NCBI GenBank assembly: GCA_964421755.1
Contig: CAYQYP010000304.1
Location: 1-23,476, forward strand
Source of the DNA: CAVUUN01 sp964421755
GTDB lineage: Bacteria; Acidobacteriota; UBA6911; RPQK01
DNA: 23,476 nucleotides
Direction of reading: 5' to 3'
The translations under genes and the position numbers were made by a program. The first letter of the stretch is position 1. Each line of letters opens with the position of its first letter. Under the pieces are notes generated by a model. That model ran no database searches, was not told the origin of the DNA, and saw nothing but the letters and a program-made list of their open reading frames with translations. Positions 14,917 to 21,524 of the stretch are shown here, piece after piece.

Positions 14917-16263
14917 ATGTTTAGAAAAATACTGATCGCCAACCGCGGGGAGATTGCCTTACGCGTAATCTATGCGTGCAAGGAGCTCAATATCCCGACG
15001 GTTGCGGTTTACTCGGACGTCGATCGCAATTCCCTCCATGTTCGTTACGCGGACGAAGCGGTCTGTATCGGGCCGGCAAGAAGTAGCGAAAGCTACCTGA
15101 ATATACCGGCCATCATCAGCGCCGCCGAGATCACGAACGTCGACGGCATTCACCCCGGTTACGGATACCTGGCTGAAAGCGCTCACTTCGCGGAAGTCTG
15201 CGGGATGTGCGGGATCAAGTTCATCGGTCCATCGCCTGAATCGATCAATCTGATGGGCGACAAGGCTCTCGCCCGCGAGACCATGAAGGACGCGGGGCTG
15301 CCGATTATTCCGGGGAGCGGAGTCATCAAGCCCGACACTGACGAAAAGACCTGCTTGAGCACGGCCAAATCGATCGGCTACCCACTCCTGATCAAGGCGG
15401 TGGCAGGTGGCGGCGGCAAGGGCATGCGTATCGTAAGGGCCAAGGAGGAGCTGATCGGCGCCATAATGGCTGCTCAGGCCGAGGCCGAGGGTGCCTTCAA
15501 CAACGCCGATGTCTACTTCGAGCGGTACCTCCAGAACCCGCGACATATCGAGTTTCAGATACTTGCGGACGAACATGGCAACGTCATTCACCTGGGGGAA
15601 CGCGAATGCTCGATACAGAGGCGTCATCAGAAGCTTGTCGAGGAGTCTCCCAGCCCTATCGTCACGCCGGAAATCCGGAGTGAGCTCGGACAGAGAATCG
15701 TCCAAGCGGTTGCCCGGGTCAACTACCAGAACGCGGGCACCATGGAGTTCCTCTTCGACGAAGATGGCGGTTACTTCTTCATCGAGATGAATACCCGGGT
15801 GCAGGTGGAGCACGGCGTCACCGAAATGGTCACGGGCCTGGATATAGTCAAGCAGCAGATCCGCATTGCAGCGGGCGAGAAGCTGCCGATCACTCAGGAC
15901 CAGGTGACCATGACAGGGCATGCGATCGAGTGCCGCATCAATGCCGAATCACCCATTACATTCAAGCCGTCGCCCGGCACTATCACCGCGTATCACGCGC
16001 CTGGAGGCCCGGGGATCCGTGTTGACTCATGTGCCCATCCCGACTGTGCGGTCTCTCCTTACTACGACTCGCTCATCGCCAAGCTGATCGGGCACGGCTC
16101 GGATCGCCGCGAGGCCCTTTCCAGGCTAAACCGTGCGCTGGAAACGTTTACGATCGAAGGCATCGAAACGACCATTGCTCTCCACAAGAAGATCATCAAT
16201 CACCCGGACTTCATCCGCGGGCAGTTCAGCACCAGCTTCATCGACAAGCTGCCGGTTTTCTAG
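14917..16263 (+). CDS. accC: Acetyl-CoA carboxylase, biotin carboxylase subunit
   Basis: The 448-aa ATP-grasp enzyme carboxylates biotin on AccB with bicarbonate and ATP. Seen: FRKILIANRGEIALRVI at the start, IHPGYGYLAESAHFAEVC, the glycine-rich ATP lid KAVAGGGGKGMRIV, GERECSIQRRHQKLVEESPS, the catalytic loop EMNTRVQVEHGVTEM and HAIECRINAE. Most relatives have Pro where this loop has Gly (VEHGVTE). Length is normal. ATG 14917 begins the conserved sequence, and an upstream in-frame start at 14857 lies inside accB. Coupled to accB, with 12 bp before thiE. Confidence 0.97.
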   Translation: MFRKILIANRGEIALRVIYACKELNIPTVAVYSDVDRNSLHVRYADEAVCIGPARSSESYLNIPAIISAAEITNVDGIHPGYGYLAESAHFAEVCGMCGIKFIGPSPESINLMGDKALARETMKDAGLPIIPGSGVIKPDTDEKTCLSTAKSIGYPLLIKAVAGGGGKGMRIVRAKEELIGAIMAAQAEAEGAFNNADVYFERYLQNPRHIEFQILADEHGNVIHLGERECSIQRRHQKLVEESPSPIVTPEIRSELGQRIVQAVARVNYQNAGTMEFLFDEDGGYFFIEMNTRVQVEHGVTEMVTGLDIVKQQIRIAAGEKLPITQDQVTMTGHAIECRINAESPITFKPSPGTITAYHAPGGPGIRVDSCAHPDCAVSPYYDSLIAKLIGHGSDRREALSRLNRALETFTIEGIETTIALHKKIINHPDFIRGQFSTSFIDKLPVF

Positions 16264-16275
16264 ACAGTTAGAATC

Positions 16276-16902
16276 ATGGTCCTCGATCCCGTCTATCCTT
16301 TGACCTCGTCCGTGAACAAACCAGGCCTGAGCCATTCGGCGCTTGCGCGACGGTTCCTCGAAGGCGGCAGTCGCTTCTTTCAAGTGCGCGTCAAGGATCT
16401 GCCCGACCGGGATACACTTGCCGAGTTGATCGAAATCGCCTCGCTCTGCCGGGGCTTCCCCGGGGCTCGATTCGTGGTCAACGATCGCTGTGACCTGGCG
16501 TGGGCCAGCGGCGCCCACGGCGTTCATCTCGGCCAATCGGATCTACCCGTCCAGCACGCCCGGCAGCTGCTTGGGCCGGCGGCCGTCATCGGCATTTCGA
16601 CTCACAGCGAGGAGCAGTTTCTTGAGGCCAACGACCTGAGCGTCGATTACATTGCTCTGGGCCCGATCTTTCAGAGCACTTCCAAGAAGGGCGGGTTCGC
16701 CCCTCTCGGAATCCGGCTGTTGGAGAAGCTGGCCGGCCGGACCGCGCTTCCGGTGGTGGCCATCGGCGGCATTACACTCGAGCGGGCGCCGGAGGTCTGG
16801 GCCGCAGGCGCCGCTTCGGTTGCGGTCATTGCCGACATTGTTGAACACGCTGATCCGGCGGCCCGGATACGCAGCTATCTCGAAGCTGCTGCAATCCGCT
16901 GA
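16276..16902 (+). CDS. thiE: Thiamine phosphate synthase
   Basis: The 208-aa TIM-barrel enzyme joins HMP-pyrophosphate and thiazole phosphate to form thiamine monophosphate. Motifs seen in order: FFQVRVKDLPDRD (pyrophosphate/Mg contact region), RFVVNDRCDLAWASGAHGVHLGQSDLP split over two strands, VIGISTHSEEQF, DYIALGPIFQSTSKKG and VVAIGGITLERAPEVWAAGA. The length is typical. No other thiamine gene and no TPP riboswitch are visible nearby, so it appears to travel with accBC as a housekeeping add-on. The upstream Shine-Dalgarno is weak. It is followed by the second heptamer-array repeat. Confidence 0.92.
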   Translation: MVLDPVYPLTSSVNKPGLSHSALARRFLEGGSRFFQVRVKDLPDRDTLAELIEIASLCRGFPGARFVVNDRCDLAWASGAHGVHLGQSDLPVQHARQLLGPAAVIGISTHSEEQFLEANDLSVDYIALGPIFQSTSKKGGFAPLGIRLLEKLAGRTALPVVAIGGITLERAPEVWAAGAASVAVIADIVEHADPAARIRSYLEAAAIR

Positions 16903-16908
16903 CCGGCT

Positions 16909-17047
16909 GCCCCGAATGCGGAGTGCGGAATACAAAGCATTCGGAGCGTCAGGGGGCGAACGAGTTGATGACTCGCTGCGACGCTTCTTCCATTCCGGAT
17001 GCCGCGCTCCATTCCGCATTCTGCACTCCGCATTCGGCATTCGGGGC
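16909..17047. repeat. Inverted heptamer-array repeat, copy 2
   Basis: A 139-bp imperfect palindrome bounded by GCCCCGAATGC and its inverse. The right flank is five heptamers in perfect register (17010-17044): CATTCCG, CATTCTG, CACTCCG, CATTCGG, CATTCGG. The left flank starts GAATGCG, GAGTGCG (16914-16927). The core has GGAGCGTC facing GACGCTTC and a small CGAGT/ACTCG hairpin at its tip. The architecture matches the element at 4048-4176 although the heptamer sequence differs. It lies between thiE and the Crp-like gene and could terminate or insulate transcription. Confidence 0.8.
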
Positions 17048-17064
17048 ACCTACGAGAAAACCTT

Positions 17065-17092
17065 TAGACAATTGCCGAAGATGAGCTATAGT
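17065..17092 (+). promoter_or_regulatory. Candidate promoter of the Crp/Fnr-like regulator
   Basis: TAGACA (17065-17070), a 16-bp spacer and TATAGT (17087-17092) each match the sigma70 hexamers at 5 of 6. Start near 17099 leaves a leader of about 110 nt before ATG 17211, in which I see no riboswitch or CRP-like palindrome. Confidence 0.5.
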
Positions 17093-17210
17093 AAGCACGC
17101 CTTGTGGCTCTGGGCCGAACAATGGCTGGGCTTTTTCGGAGGTGGTCGTCATGCTCTTACCAGGCCCGATCCTCTAATCTCTGTTGACCAGCACTCCTGC
17201 TTGGGGGGAA

Positions 17211-17906
17211 ATGAAAGTAGACCTTAACTTTCTGCGAAACGTCGCTCTGTTCGCCGATATTCCCGACGAAGAACTCTTGTCCGTTTCCGAGATGTTCCGT
17301 GAACAGAAGTACCGTCGTAACGAGATCATCTTCTTCGAAGAAGACACCGGCAAGTACATGTACATCGTTAAGGAAGGCCGCGTGAAAGTCTCGCGATTGC
17401 TGCCAAGCGGCAAGGAGATGATCCTCACCTTCCATGAAGCGGGCGAATACTTCGGTGAAATGTCCTTCCTGGACGGCGGCACTACCCCGGCAACCGTCAC
17501 CGCGGTCGTCCCGACCTCGATTCTATTGGCCGGAGGGCGGGAATTCCTGACGCTGCTGAAAAATGCCCGCGTGAACCTCAATTTGCTCAAAGTTCTCTGT
17601 GCGCGATGCCGCGAAGCCTGGTCGCAGATCGAGGTCCTCACTTTTCACAACGCCGACGCCCGGATCCGGACGGCACTCTACCAACTGTGTCAGAAAAGAG
17701 GGGTCCAGACCGAAAAGGGTGTCATGATCAGCATGCATCTGACCCACAAGGAGCTGGCCGACATCACCGGAATTTCCCGTGAGACGGCTACCCGGGTCCT
17801 GAACAGTCTTCAGGGTGATAATATCCTCGCGGTCCAGACCCGCCACTTTGTCGTCTCCAATCCGGAGAAACTCGTCGACTCCCTCCTGTTCAGCGAGACT
17901 TCCTGA
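17211..17906 (+). CDS. Crp/Fnr-family transcription regulator
   Basis: 231 aa. The cNMP-binding-like beta-barrel spans about residues 8-120, a dimer helix about 120-150, and a winged helix-turn-helix about 150-225. The recognition helix ISRETATRVLN places R190, E191 and R195 where CRP has R180, E181 and R185, predicting a TGTGA half-site. The phosphate cassette (GEMSFLDGGTTPATV, from G82) lacks the arginine of the usual PRSA motif; the equivalent positions are Thr and Pro. Cyclic-nucleotide binding is therefore doubtful. No Fnr-type N-terminal cysteine cluster is present. ATG 17211 follows a G-run, while an upstream TTG at 17184 has no ribosome site. It sits between the pilMNOPQ/acc block and the minor pilin operon. 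Confidence 0.92.
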   Translation: MKVDLNFLRNVALFADIPDEELLSVSEMFREQKYRRNEIIFFEEDTGKYMYIVKEGRVKVSRLLPSGKEMILTFHEAGEYFGEMSFLDGGTTPATVTAVVPTSILLAGGREFLTLLKNARVNLNLLKVLCARCREAWSQIEVLTFHNADARIRTALYQLCQKRGVQTEKGVMISMHLTHKELADITGISRETATRVLNSLQGDNILAVQTRHFVVSNPEKLVDSLLFSETS

Positions 17907-18013
17907 ACCAAATCTCGCTTACGGTCATAGCGTTTTTGCCACTTACACATTTAATTTGTTGTTGCGTGATGATTTAAAGAGGGGTACACTGCCGAGCTGC
18001 AGATTCTATCTTT

Positions 18014-18029
18014 GGTGATAGCTCTCACT
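18014..18029 (+). promoter_or_regulatory. CRP-like operator upstream of the minor pilin operon
   Basis: GGTGA-TAGCTC-TCACT matches TGTGA-N6-TCACA at 8 of 10 fixed positions. Its centre (18021.5) is exactly 41.5 bp upstream of the start (18063) implied by TATCCT at 18051-18056. AACGTT occurs twice (18032-18037 and 18041-18046) where a -35 would be. Confidence 0.45.
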
Positions 18030-18050
18030 GAAACGTTTCGAACGTTGGGC

Positions 18051-18056
18051 TATCCT
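18051..18056 (+). promoter_or_regulatory. Candidate -10 of the minor pilin operon
   Basis: TATCCT (4/6 to TATAAT) lies 22 bp downstream of the CRP-like site and would start transcription near 18063, favouring ATG 18076 over GTG 18067 as the first start codon. Confidence 0.35.
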
Positions 18057-18075
18057 TAGTTCACTGGTGACAAAG

Positions 18076-18657
18076 ATGCATGCTGCATGGAAAGCGGACA
18101 AGGGTTTTTCGTTGGTAGAGATGCTAGCGATCGTTGCTGTGCTGGTCATCCTTGCCGCAGTTGCTGCTCCTTCCTTTCGACGCACGATGGAATGGTATCG
18201 GCTACAGTCTTCGGCCAATATGATCGCGACCGAGATGGAAGCCGCGCGGGTCTTGGCGGTCTCGCGCGGGGCAAGCTACAGGATGGAGTTCGACCCGTCC
18301 AACAACACTGTAAGGATCATTGACGTCGAAGATCCTGATAACCCGCCACGAGCCCTCAAACAACTCGAGCGAGGTGTTTCCGTGCTCGCGCCCAGTACCC
18401 CGATCATTTTTTACCCGCGCGGCCACGCATCGGCTTCTGAAACGGTGCAAGTCTCCAATGGCGAAGGGTCGCTGCAGGTGGCGGTTCTCTTGTCCGGGAA
18501 GGTCACGGTTGGCACCACGACCTATATGGCGCAATCGCAACCGAACGGCGGCACCGGAACGACGCCACCGACCGGTGGCACCACCGGTGGCACGACCGGC
18601 GGCGCAACTGGTGGTGCGACCAGCGGCGCAGCTACCGGTTCGAGCGTGGTGTACTAA
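18076..18657 (+). CDS. FimT/GspH-like minor pilin with TGG-repeat tail
   Basis: 193 aa from this ATG (196 from GTG 18067). The class III leader MHAAWKADKG is followed by FSLVEMLAIVAVLVILAAVA. PilD-type peptidase should cut after Gly, leaving N-methyl-Phe1 with Glu5 present. The next part, MIATEMEAARVLAVSRGASYRMEF, is characteristic of FimT/GspH-type minor pilins that prime pilus assembly and in some species bind DNA. The globular part ends near KVTVGTTTYM. A low-complexity tail with five TGGT/TGGA-type repeats finishes the protein. A GGTGA sits 5 bp before ATG 18076. The pilV-like gene overlaps its stop by 1 bp. Confidence 0.85.
   Translation: MHAAWKADKGFSLVEMLAIVAVLVILAAVAAPSFRRTMEWYRLQSSANMIATEMEAARVLAVSRGASYRMEFDPSNNTVRIIDVEDPDNPPRALKQLERGVSVLAPSTPIIFYPRGHASASETVQVSNGEGSLQVAVLLSGKVTVGTTTYMAQSQPNGGTGTTPPTGGTTGGTTGGATGGATSGAATGSSVVY
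18571..18630 (+). repeat. Five in-frame 12-bp tandem repeats in the minor pilin tail
   Basis: Units of consensus ACCGGTGGCACC run without gaps: 18571-18582, 18583-18594, 18595-18606, 18607-18618 and 18619-18630. They encode TGGT, TGGT, TGGA, TGGA and TSGA. Divergence increases toward the 3' end. Unit gain or loss would keep the frame and change only tail length. Confidence 0.85.
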
Positions 18658-19127
18658 TGAACCCCGCACCCAGTGGTCGAAGGCCAACGGGTAGGCGAGA
18701 CAGCGGATTCAGCCTGGTCGAGAGCCTGATCGCCATTGTGGTTTTGGCGGCTGGCCTTCTGGTACTCGCCCAACTCGTCGGTGTTGCCATCCAGCACAAT
18801 TCAAAGTCGAGGTCAGGCTCGATTGCCGTGGCTGCGGCCCAGGGGCAACTCGAGATGCTGAGGGCTCAGTTTTATCGCGAGCTTCACACGGGAGTTCCGG
18901 AGGCTGACCTGACGCTGGGATCACACGCCGGCACTCCGGTGCAAGTCGGCAGTCGCTTCTTCCGGGTCAGCTGGGAGGTTACCCAACAGACAGGGAATCA
19001 AAAGACGGTCAACGTCACCGCGATCGAAGTCCATGTTTCCGGTTCCGGCAGTACCGCCACGGTGAGCGAAGATCCTCTTAAGCGCCAGACAAAGAGCGTA
19101 ACCATTGTTTCCCAATTCGCTCCCTAG
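18657..19127 (+). CDS. PilV-like minor pilin / prepilin-type protein
   Basis: A 156-aa prepilin. The leader MNPAPSGRRPTGRRDSG is basic and is followed by FSLVESLIAIVVLAAGLLVLA with Phe1 and Glu5. The stretch SIAVAAAQGQLEMLRAQFYREL after the helix is the pattern of PilV/PilI-type minor pilins. The C-terminal domain is a short beta-sheet (FFRVSWEVTQQTGNQKTVNV). Such proteins join the initiating tip complex with FimT-, PilW- and PilX-like partners. ATG 18657 overlaps the preceding stop by 1 bp (TAATG), implying coupled translation. pilW-like follows after 9 bp. Confidence 0.85.
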   Translation: MNPAPSGRRPTGRRDSGFSLVESLIAIVVLAAGLLVLAQLVGVAIQHNSKSRSGSIAVAAAQGQLEMLRAQFYRELHTGVPEADLTLGSHAGTPVQVGSRFFRVSWEVTQQTGNQKTVNVTAIEVHVSGSGSTATVSEDPLKRQTKSVTIVSQFAP

Positions 19128-19136
19128 GAATGAGCC

Positions 19137-19814
19137 ATGAACAGAAAGGGCTTCTCATTCGTTGAGCTGCTCATTGTCACGGCCATCTTCACCGTGATCG
19201 TGGCGGCAAGTCTTTCTCTGGCGCACAAAGCCCAATTCAGCTTCCGTGCCGAACGGGATTTCACCCAGGCAGCGGAACAGGCGCGGATCGCGATGGATCA
19301 GCTGATCCGGTACCTGCGCCAGGCCGGAAACGACCCGACAGGGGAACTGAAGAAAGCGGGCGTGGAAGCGGTCGTCGTTACCGGTTCCGGAATCGTCATC
19401 AACAGCGACATTACCGGCAGCGGGCCCGTCGGCACCGCCCCCAGCCCCGGAAACTCGTATGACTACGGTGACCCGGATGGGGACAACAACGACCAGATGG
19501 AGCAGGTTGTGGTCCAGTACGCGGGGAGCTCGGATAATGGGGTGCTTTATCTTGATATCGGAGACGGCAACGGCTCCCAGGCGCTCGTCGATAACCTGGC
19601 CGACTTTCAGATGGAGTTCTTCGACCGGTATGGAAATGCGACCACCACGGACATCGCCCGGGTGGTCATTCGGATGACTGCGGTGACCGGCCGGAACGAC
19701 CTCCGGGTTGCTCCGGGACACAAGAACCGGATCGCTCTGCGTTCGAGCGTCGTCCTGAGAAACAAGACGTTGGACCTCTATGAGCCCCCTCCCGAAGGGA
19801 CCCCGGCATCATAG
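19137..19814 (+). CDS. PilW-like minor pilin
   Basis: A 225-aa prepilin with the short leader MNRKG and the helix FSFVELLIVTAIFTVIVAAS (Phe1, Glu5 present). The region FRAERDFTQAAEQARIAMDQLIRYLRQAGND is typical of PilW/GspJ-type pseudopilins, which cap the pilus initiation complex. Mid-protein there is an Asp/Asn-rich loop, DYGDPDGDNNDQME, that could bind calcium, as seen in some pseudopilins; this is inference. The C-terminal beta-part includes IARVVIRMTAVTGRND. TAGGA lies upstream of ATG 19137. The PilX-like gene starts 24 bp after its stop. Confidence 0.85.
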   Translation: MNRKGFSFVELLIVTAIFTVIVAASLSLAHKAQFSFRAERDFTQAAEQARIAMDQLIRYLRQAGNDPTGELKKAGVEAVVVTGSGIVINSDITGSGPVGTAPSPGNSYDYGDPDGDNNDQMEQVVVQYAGSSDNGVLYLDIGDGNGSQALVDNLADFQMEFFDRYGNATTTDIARVVIRMTAVTGRNDLRVAPGHKNRIALRSSVVLRNKTLDLYEPPPEGTPAS

Positions 19815-19838
19815 CATCGGATTCCCAGAGAGGCACTT

Positions 19839-21293
19839 ATGCAGAATCAACGGGGTATTGCGTTGCTCGTCGCCCTGATACTGGCCGTGTTGCTTTCATT
19901 AATCGGCCTTTCACTGACGCTTGCCAGCATGAGTTCCATTCGGATGACGAGCGAATTCGAGAGCCACGAACGGGCTTTAATGATCGCGGATGCGGGTCAG
20001 AGCGCGGCGCGCACCGTCCTGCGAGGCAAGAGCATAAACACGCTGCTCGCTCAGTCGACCAACATCCATATCTACTTGGAATCGGATGACACGACGCCTC
20101 CGGACGGTTCCCCCTCACTGCGCAACCCCCGGCTCCCTGTTGAAGCCCGGAACATCGACTTCAAACTGACGCCAAATCCGGTGGGCAGCCGTCTGATGAA
20201 CGGGATGCTCACCCCATCGCTTGGCTCAGAGATCGTTGTCAACAATTACACCGGCCTGTATTTCGCCAAGCTGACCGACAACCAGGACGAGGCGATCCTG
20301 CCGGCACCCGACGACCCCAAGGCCGACTTGGACGGCAAGGTCTTTCTCCGGGTCCTTGGCATCGACCGAACGATCGCCAACGAGGTGACATCTCACGGCA
20401 GCTACTTTAAAAATGCGGTCGCTGTCGTCGAAACCGTGCTCAAGCGCGACATGACCTTTCAACTCAACTCACCACTCGCGCTGTACGGGCAGAACGTGTC
20501 GGCTAATTTCGATGGCAATTCCTTCGAGATAGACGGATACGACCACCGCGGCGTCTCCTTTGCCAATCTTCTGAAAGGCAACTGCAATCATAACAAGAAC
20601 GAAGAGGGATTCTCTGGAATCGGCTGCCTCTATGATGCTTCGGACCAAGGCGACGCGGGTAGCGCTGTCGAGAAGTTGAAAGACCTGCTCACCAAAGGGG
20701 ATAAAAATGGCGAGGCGCTGGACGATAATGTGATAGGGCAAAGCGAGAGGTCGGATGGTACTCTCGCCGTTAATGACGATACGGACACCGTCAGGAATTC
20801 CGACAACCCAGATGCTGTGAACATTTTTAATCCATTGTTCCTGCTTCACTTCGCGAGAATGATGGGCGCGGTAGCGGATACCACTTTCGAAGACGGTGCT
20901 GATCCGAAGCCAGAGCCCGCGATCTTCGGGACGTCCGAGGCACCGAAGATTATTCTAGCGAAGGGAGATCTCGACATCTCAGGAAGCGGTTCCGGAGCGG
21001 GCATCCTAATCGTCCAGGGGACGCTCAATATTACGGGCGCATTCGAGTATGAAGGCATCATTCTCGTCGTGGGCGAGGGCAACCTCCAGTTGGGCGGCGC
21101 GAACAAGGCTATCGCGGGCGGCGTTTTTGTCGCCAACATCGCGAACGACGGGACTGTCGGGGTGCCGACCATCTCCATCAACGGGAAATGCGAATTCTAC
21201 ATGAAGAGCGATAGCATAGAGATGGCCTATTCGCTGCTCCCGATGCGAGTGCTCGCGTGGAGAGAAATTACGAGCGAGATTGAACCAAACTGA
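19839..21293 (+). CDS. PilX-like protein with long solenoid-like C-terminus (copy 1)
   Basis: 484 aa. The start MQNQRG then IALLVALILAVLLSLIGLSL fits the PilX N-terminal family: prepilin cleavage after Gly but no Glu5. HERALMIADAGQSAARTVL is the conserved PilX helix. Classical PilX is about 200 aa; here roughly 300 further residues follow. The last 120 (PKIILAKGDLDISGSGSG, GILIVQGTLNITGAFEYEG, IILVVGEGNLQLGG) alternate short beta strands with Gly/Asn turns, like a beta-solenoid or bactofilin-type layer. A surface or tip-adhesin role is inferred. GAGAGG precedes ATG 19839, and it closes the four-gene operon before a strong terminator. A frameshifted paralog lies downstream. Confidence 0.8.
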   Translation: MQNQRGIALLVALILAVLLSLIGLSLTLASMSSIRMTSEFESHERALMIADAGQSAARTVLRGKSINTLLAQSTNIHIYLESDDTTPPDGSPSLRNPRLPVEARNIDFKLTPNPVGSRLMNGMLTPSLGSEIVVNNYTGLYFAKLTDNQDEAILPAPDDPKADLDGKVFLRVLGIDRTIANEVTSHGSYFKNAVAVVETVLKRDMTFQLNSPLALYGQNVSANFDGNSFEIDGYDHRGVSFANLLKGNCNHNKNEEGFSGIGCLYDASDQGDAGSAVEKLKDLLTKGDKNGEALDDNVIGQSERSDGTLAVNDDTDTVRNSDNPDAVNIFNPLFLLHFARMMGAVADTTFEDGADPKPEPAIFGTSEAPKIILAKGDLDISGSGSGAGILIVQGTLNITGAFEYEGIILVVGEGNLQLGGANKAIAGGVFVANIANDGTVGVPTISINGKCEFYMKSDSIEMAYSLLPMRVLAWREITSEIEPN

Positions 21294-21301
21294 CAATTTA
21301 C

Positions 21302-21349
21302 GGCAGGTCGCTTGACATATTTTGTCAACGGCGGCCTGCCCGCCTTTTT
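21302..21349 (+). terminator. Rho-independent terminator after the minor pilin operon
   Basis: GGCAGG (21302-21307) pairs with CCTGCC (21335-21340), and an inner TTGACA/TGTCAA stem (21312-21317 with 21323-21328) closes a TATTT loop. CGCCTTTTT follows. It lies 8 bp after the PilX-like stop. Confidence 0.8.
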
Positions 21350-21379
21350 CGAGATTCGGCCCGCCTTCTTTTTGTTTTC

Positions 21380-21395
21380 GGTGATTTAGATCACA
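21380..21395 (+). promoter_or_regulatory. CRP-like operator upstream of the second PilX-like gene
   Basis: GGTGA-TTTAGA-TCACA matches TGTGA-N6-TCACA at 9 of 10 fixed positions, with the near-perfect core GTGATTTAGATCACA. Its centre (21387.5) is 71.5 bp upstream of the start (21459) implied by TATTAG at 21447-21452, an allowed class I spacing. It also partly resembles an FNR box. Confidence 0.55.
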
Positions 21396-21446
21396 TCCTT
21401 CTCCCTGCCCACCTGCGGCACGTTTCTTGCTCTTAGTTAAACGGGG

Positions 21447-21452
21447 TATTAG
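21447..21452 (+). promoter_or_regulatory. Candidate -10 of the second PilX-like gene
   Basis: TATTAG (4/6) with no recognisable -35. A start near 21459 would give a 66-nt leader to ATG 21525. An alternative TATTAA at 21462-21467 is equally good by sequence but does not fit a standard activator spacing. Confidence 0.3.
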
Positions 21453-21524
21453 GCATTGGAGTATTAATTTATGTGCATTGTCTGATGTCGTATGCTTTGT
21501 TCCAACCGAACCGGGGTTAATACC

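Noticed and set aside
14959..15921. 320-aa minus-strand open frame
   Set aside because: Antisense shadow of accC, whose motifs are all intact on the plus strand.
16160..16275. TPP riboswitch ahead of thiE
   Set aside because: Only 12 bp separate accC from thiE and no THI-box core (CTGAGA with ACCTGA) is visible upstream.
17184..17210. TTG 17184 as start of the Crp-like regulator
   Set aside because: There is no ribosome site before it, while ATG 17211 follows a G-rich stretch and starts the conserved domain directly.
17907..18066. Sigma54 (-24/-12) promoter expected for pilin genes
   Set aside because: No TGGCAC-N5-TTGC pattern was found in the plus-strand sequence ahead of the minor pilin operon.
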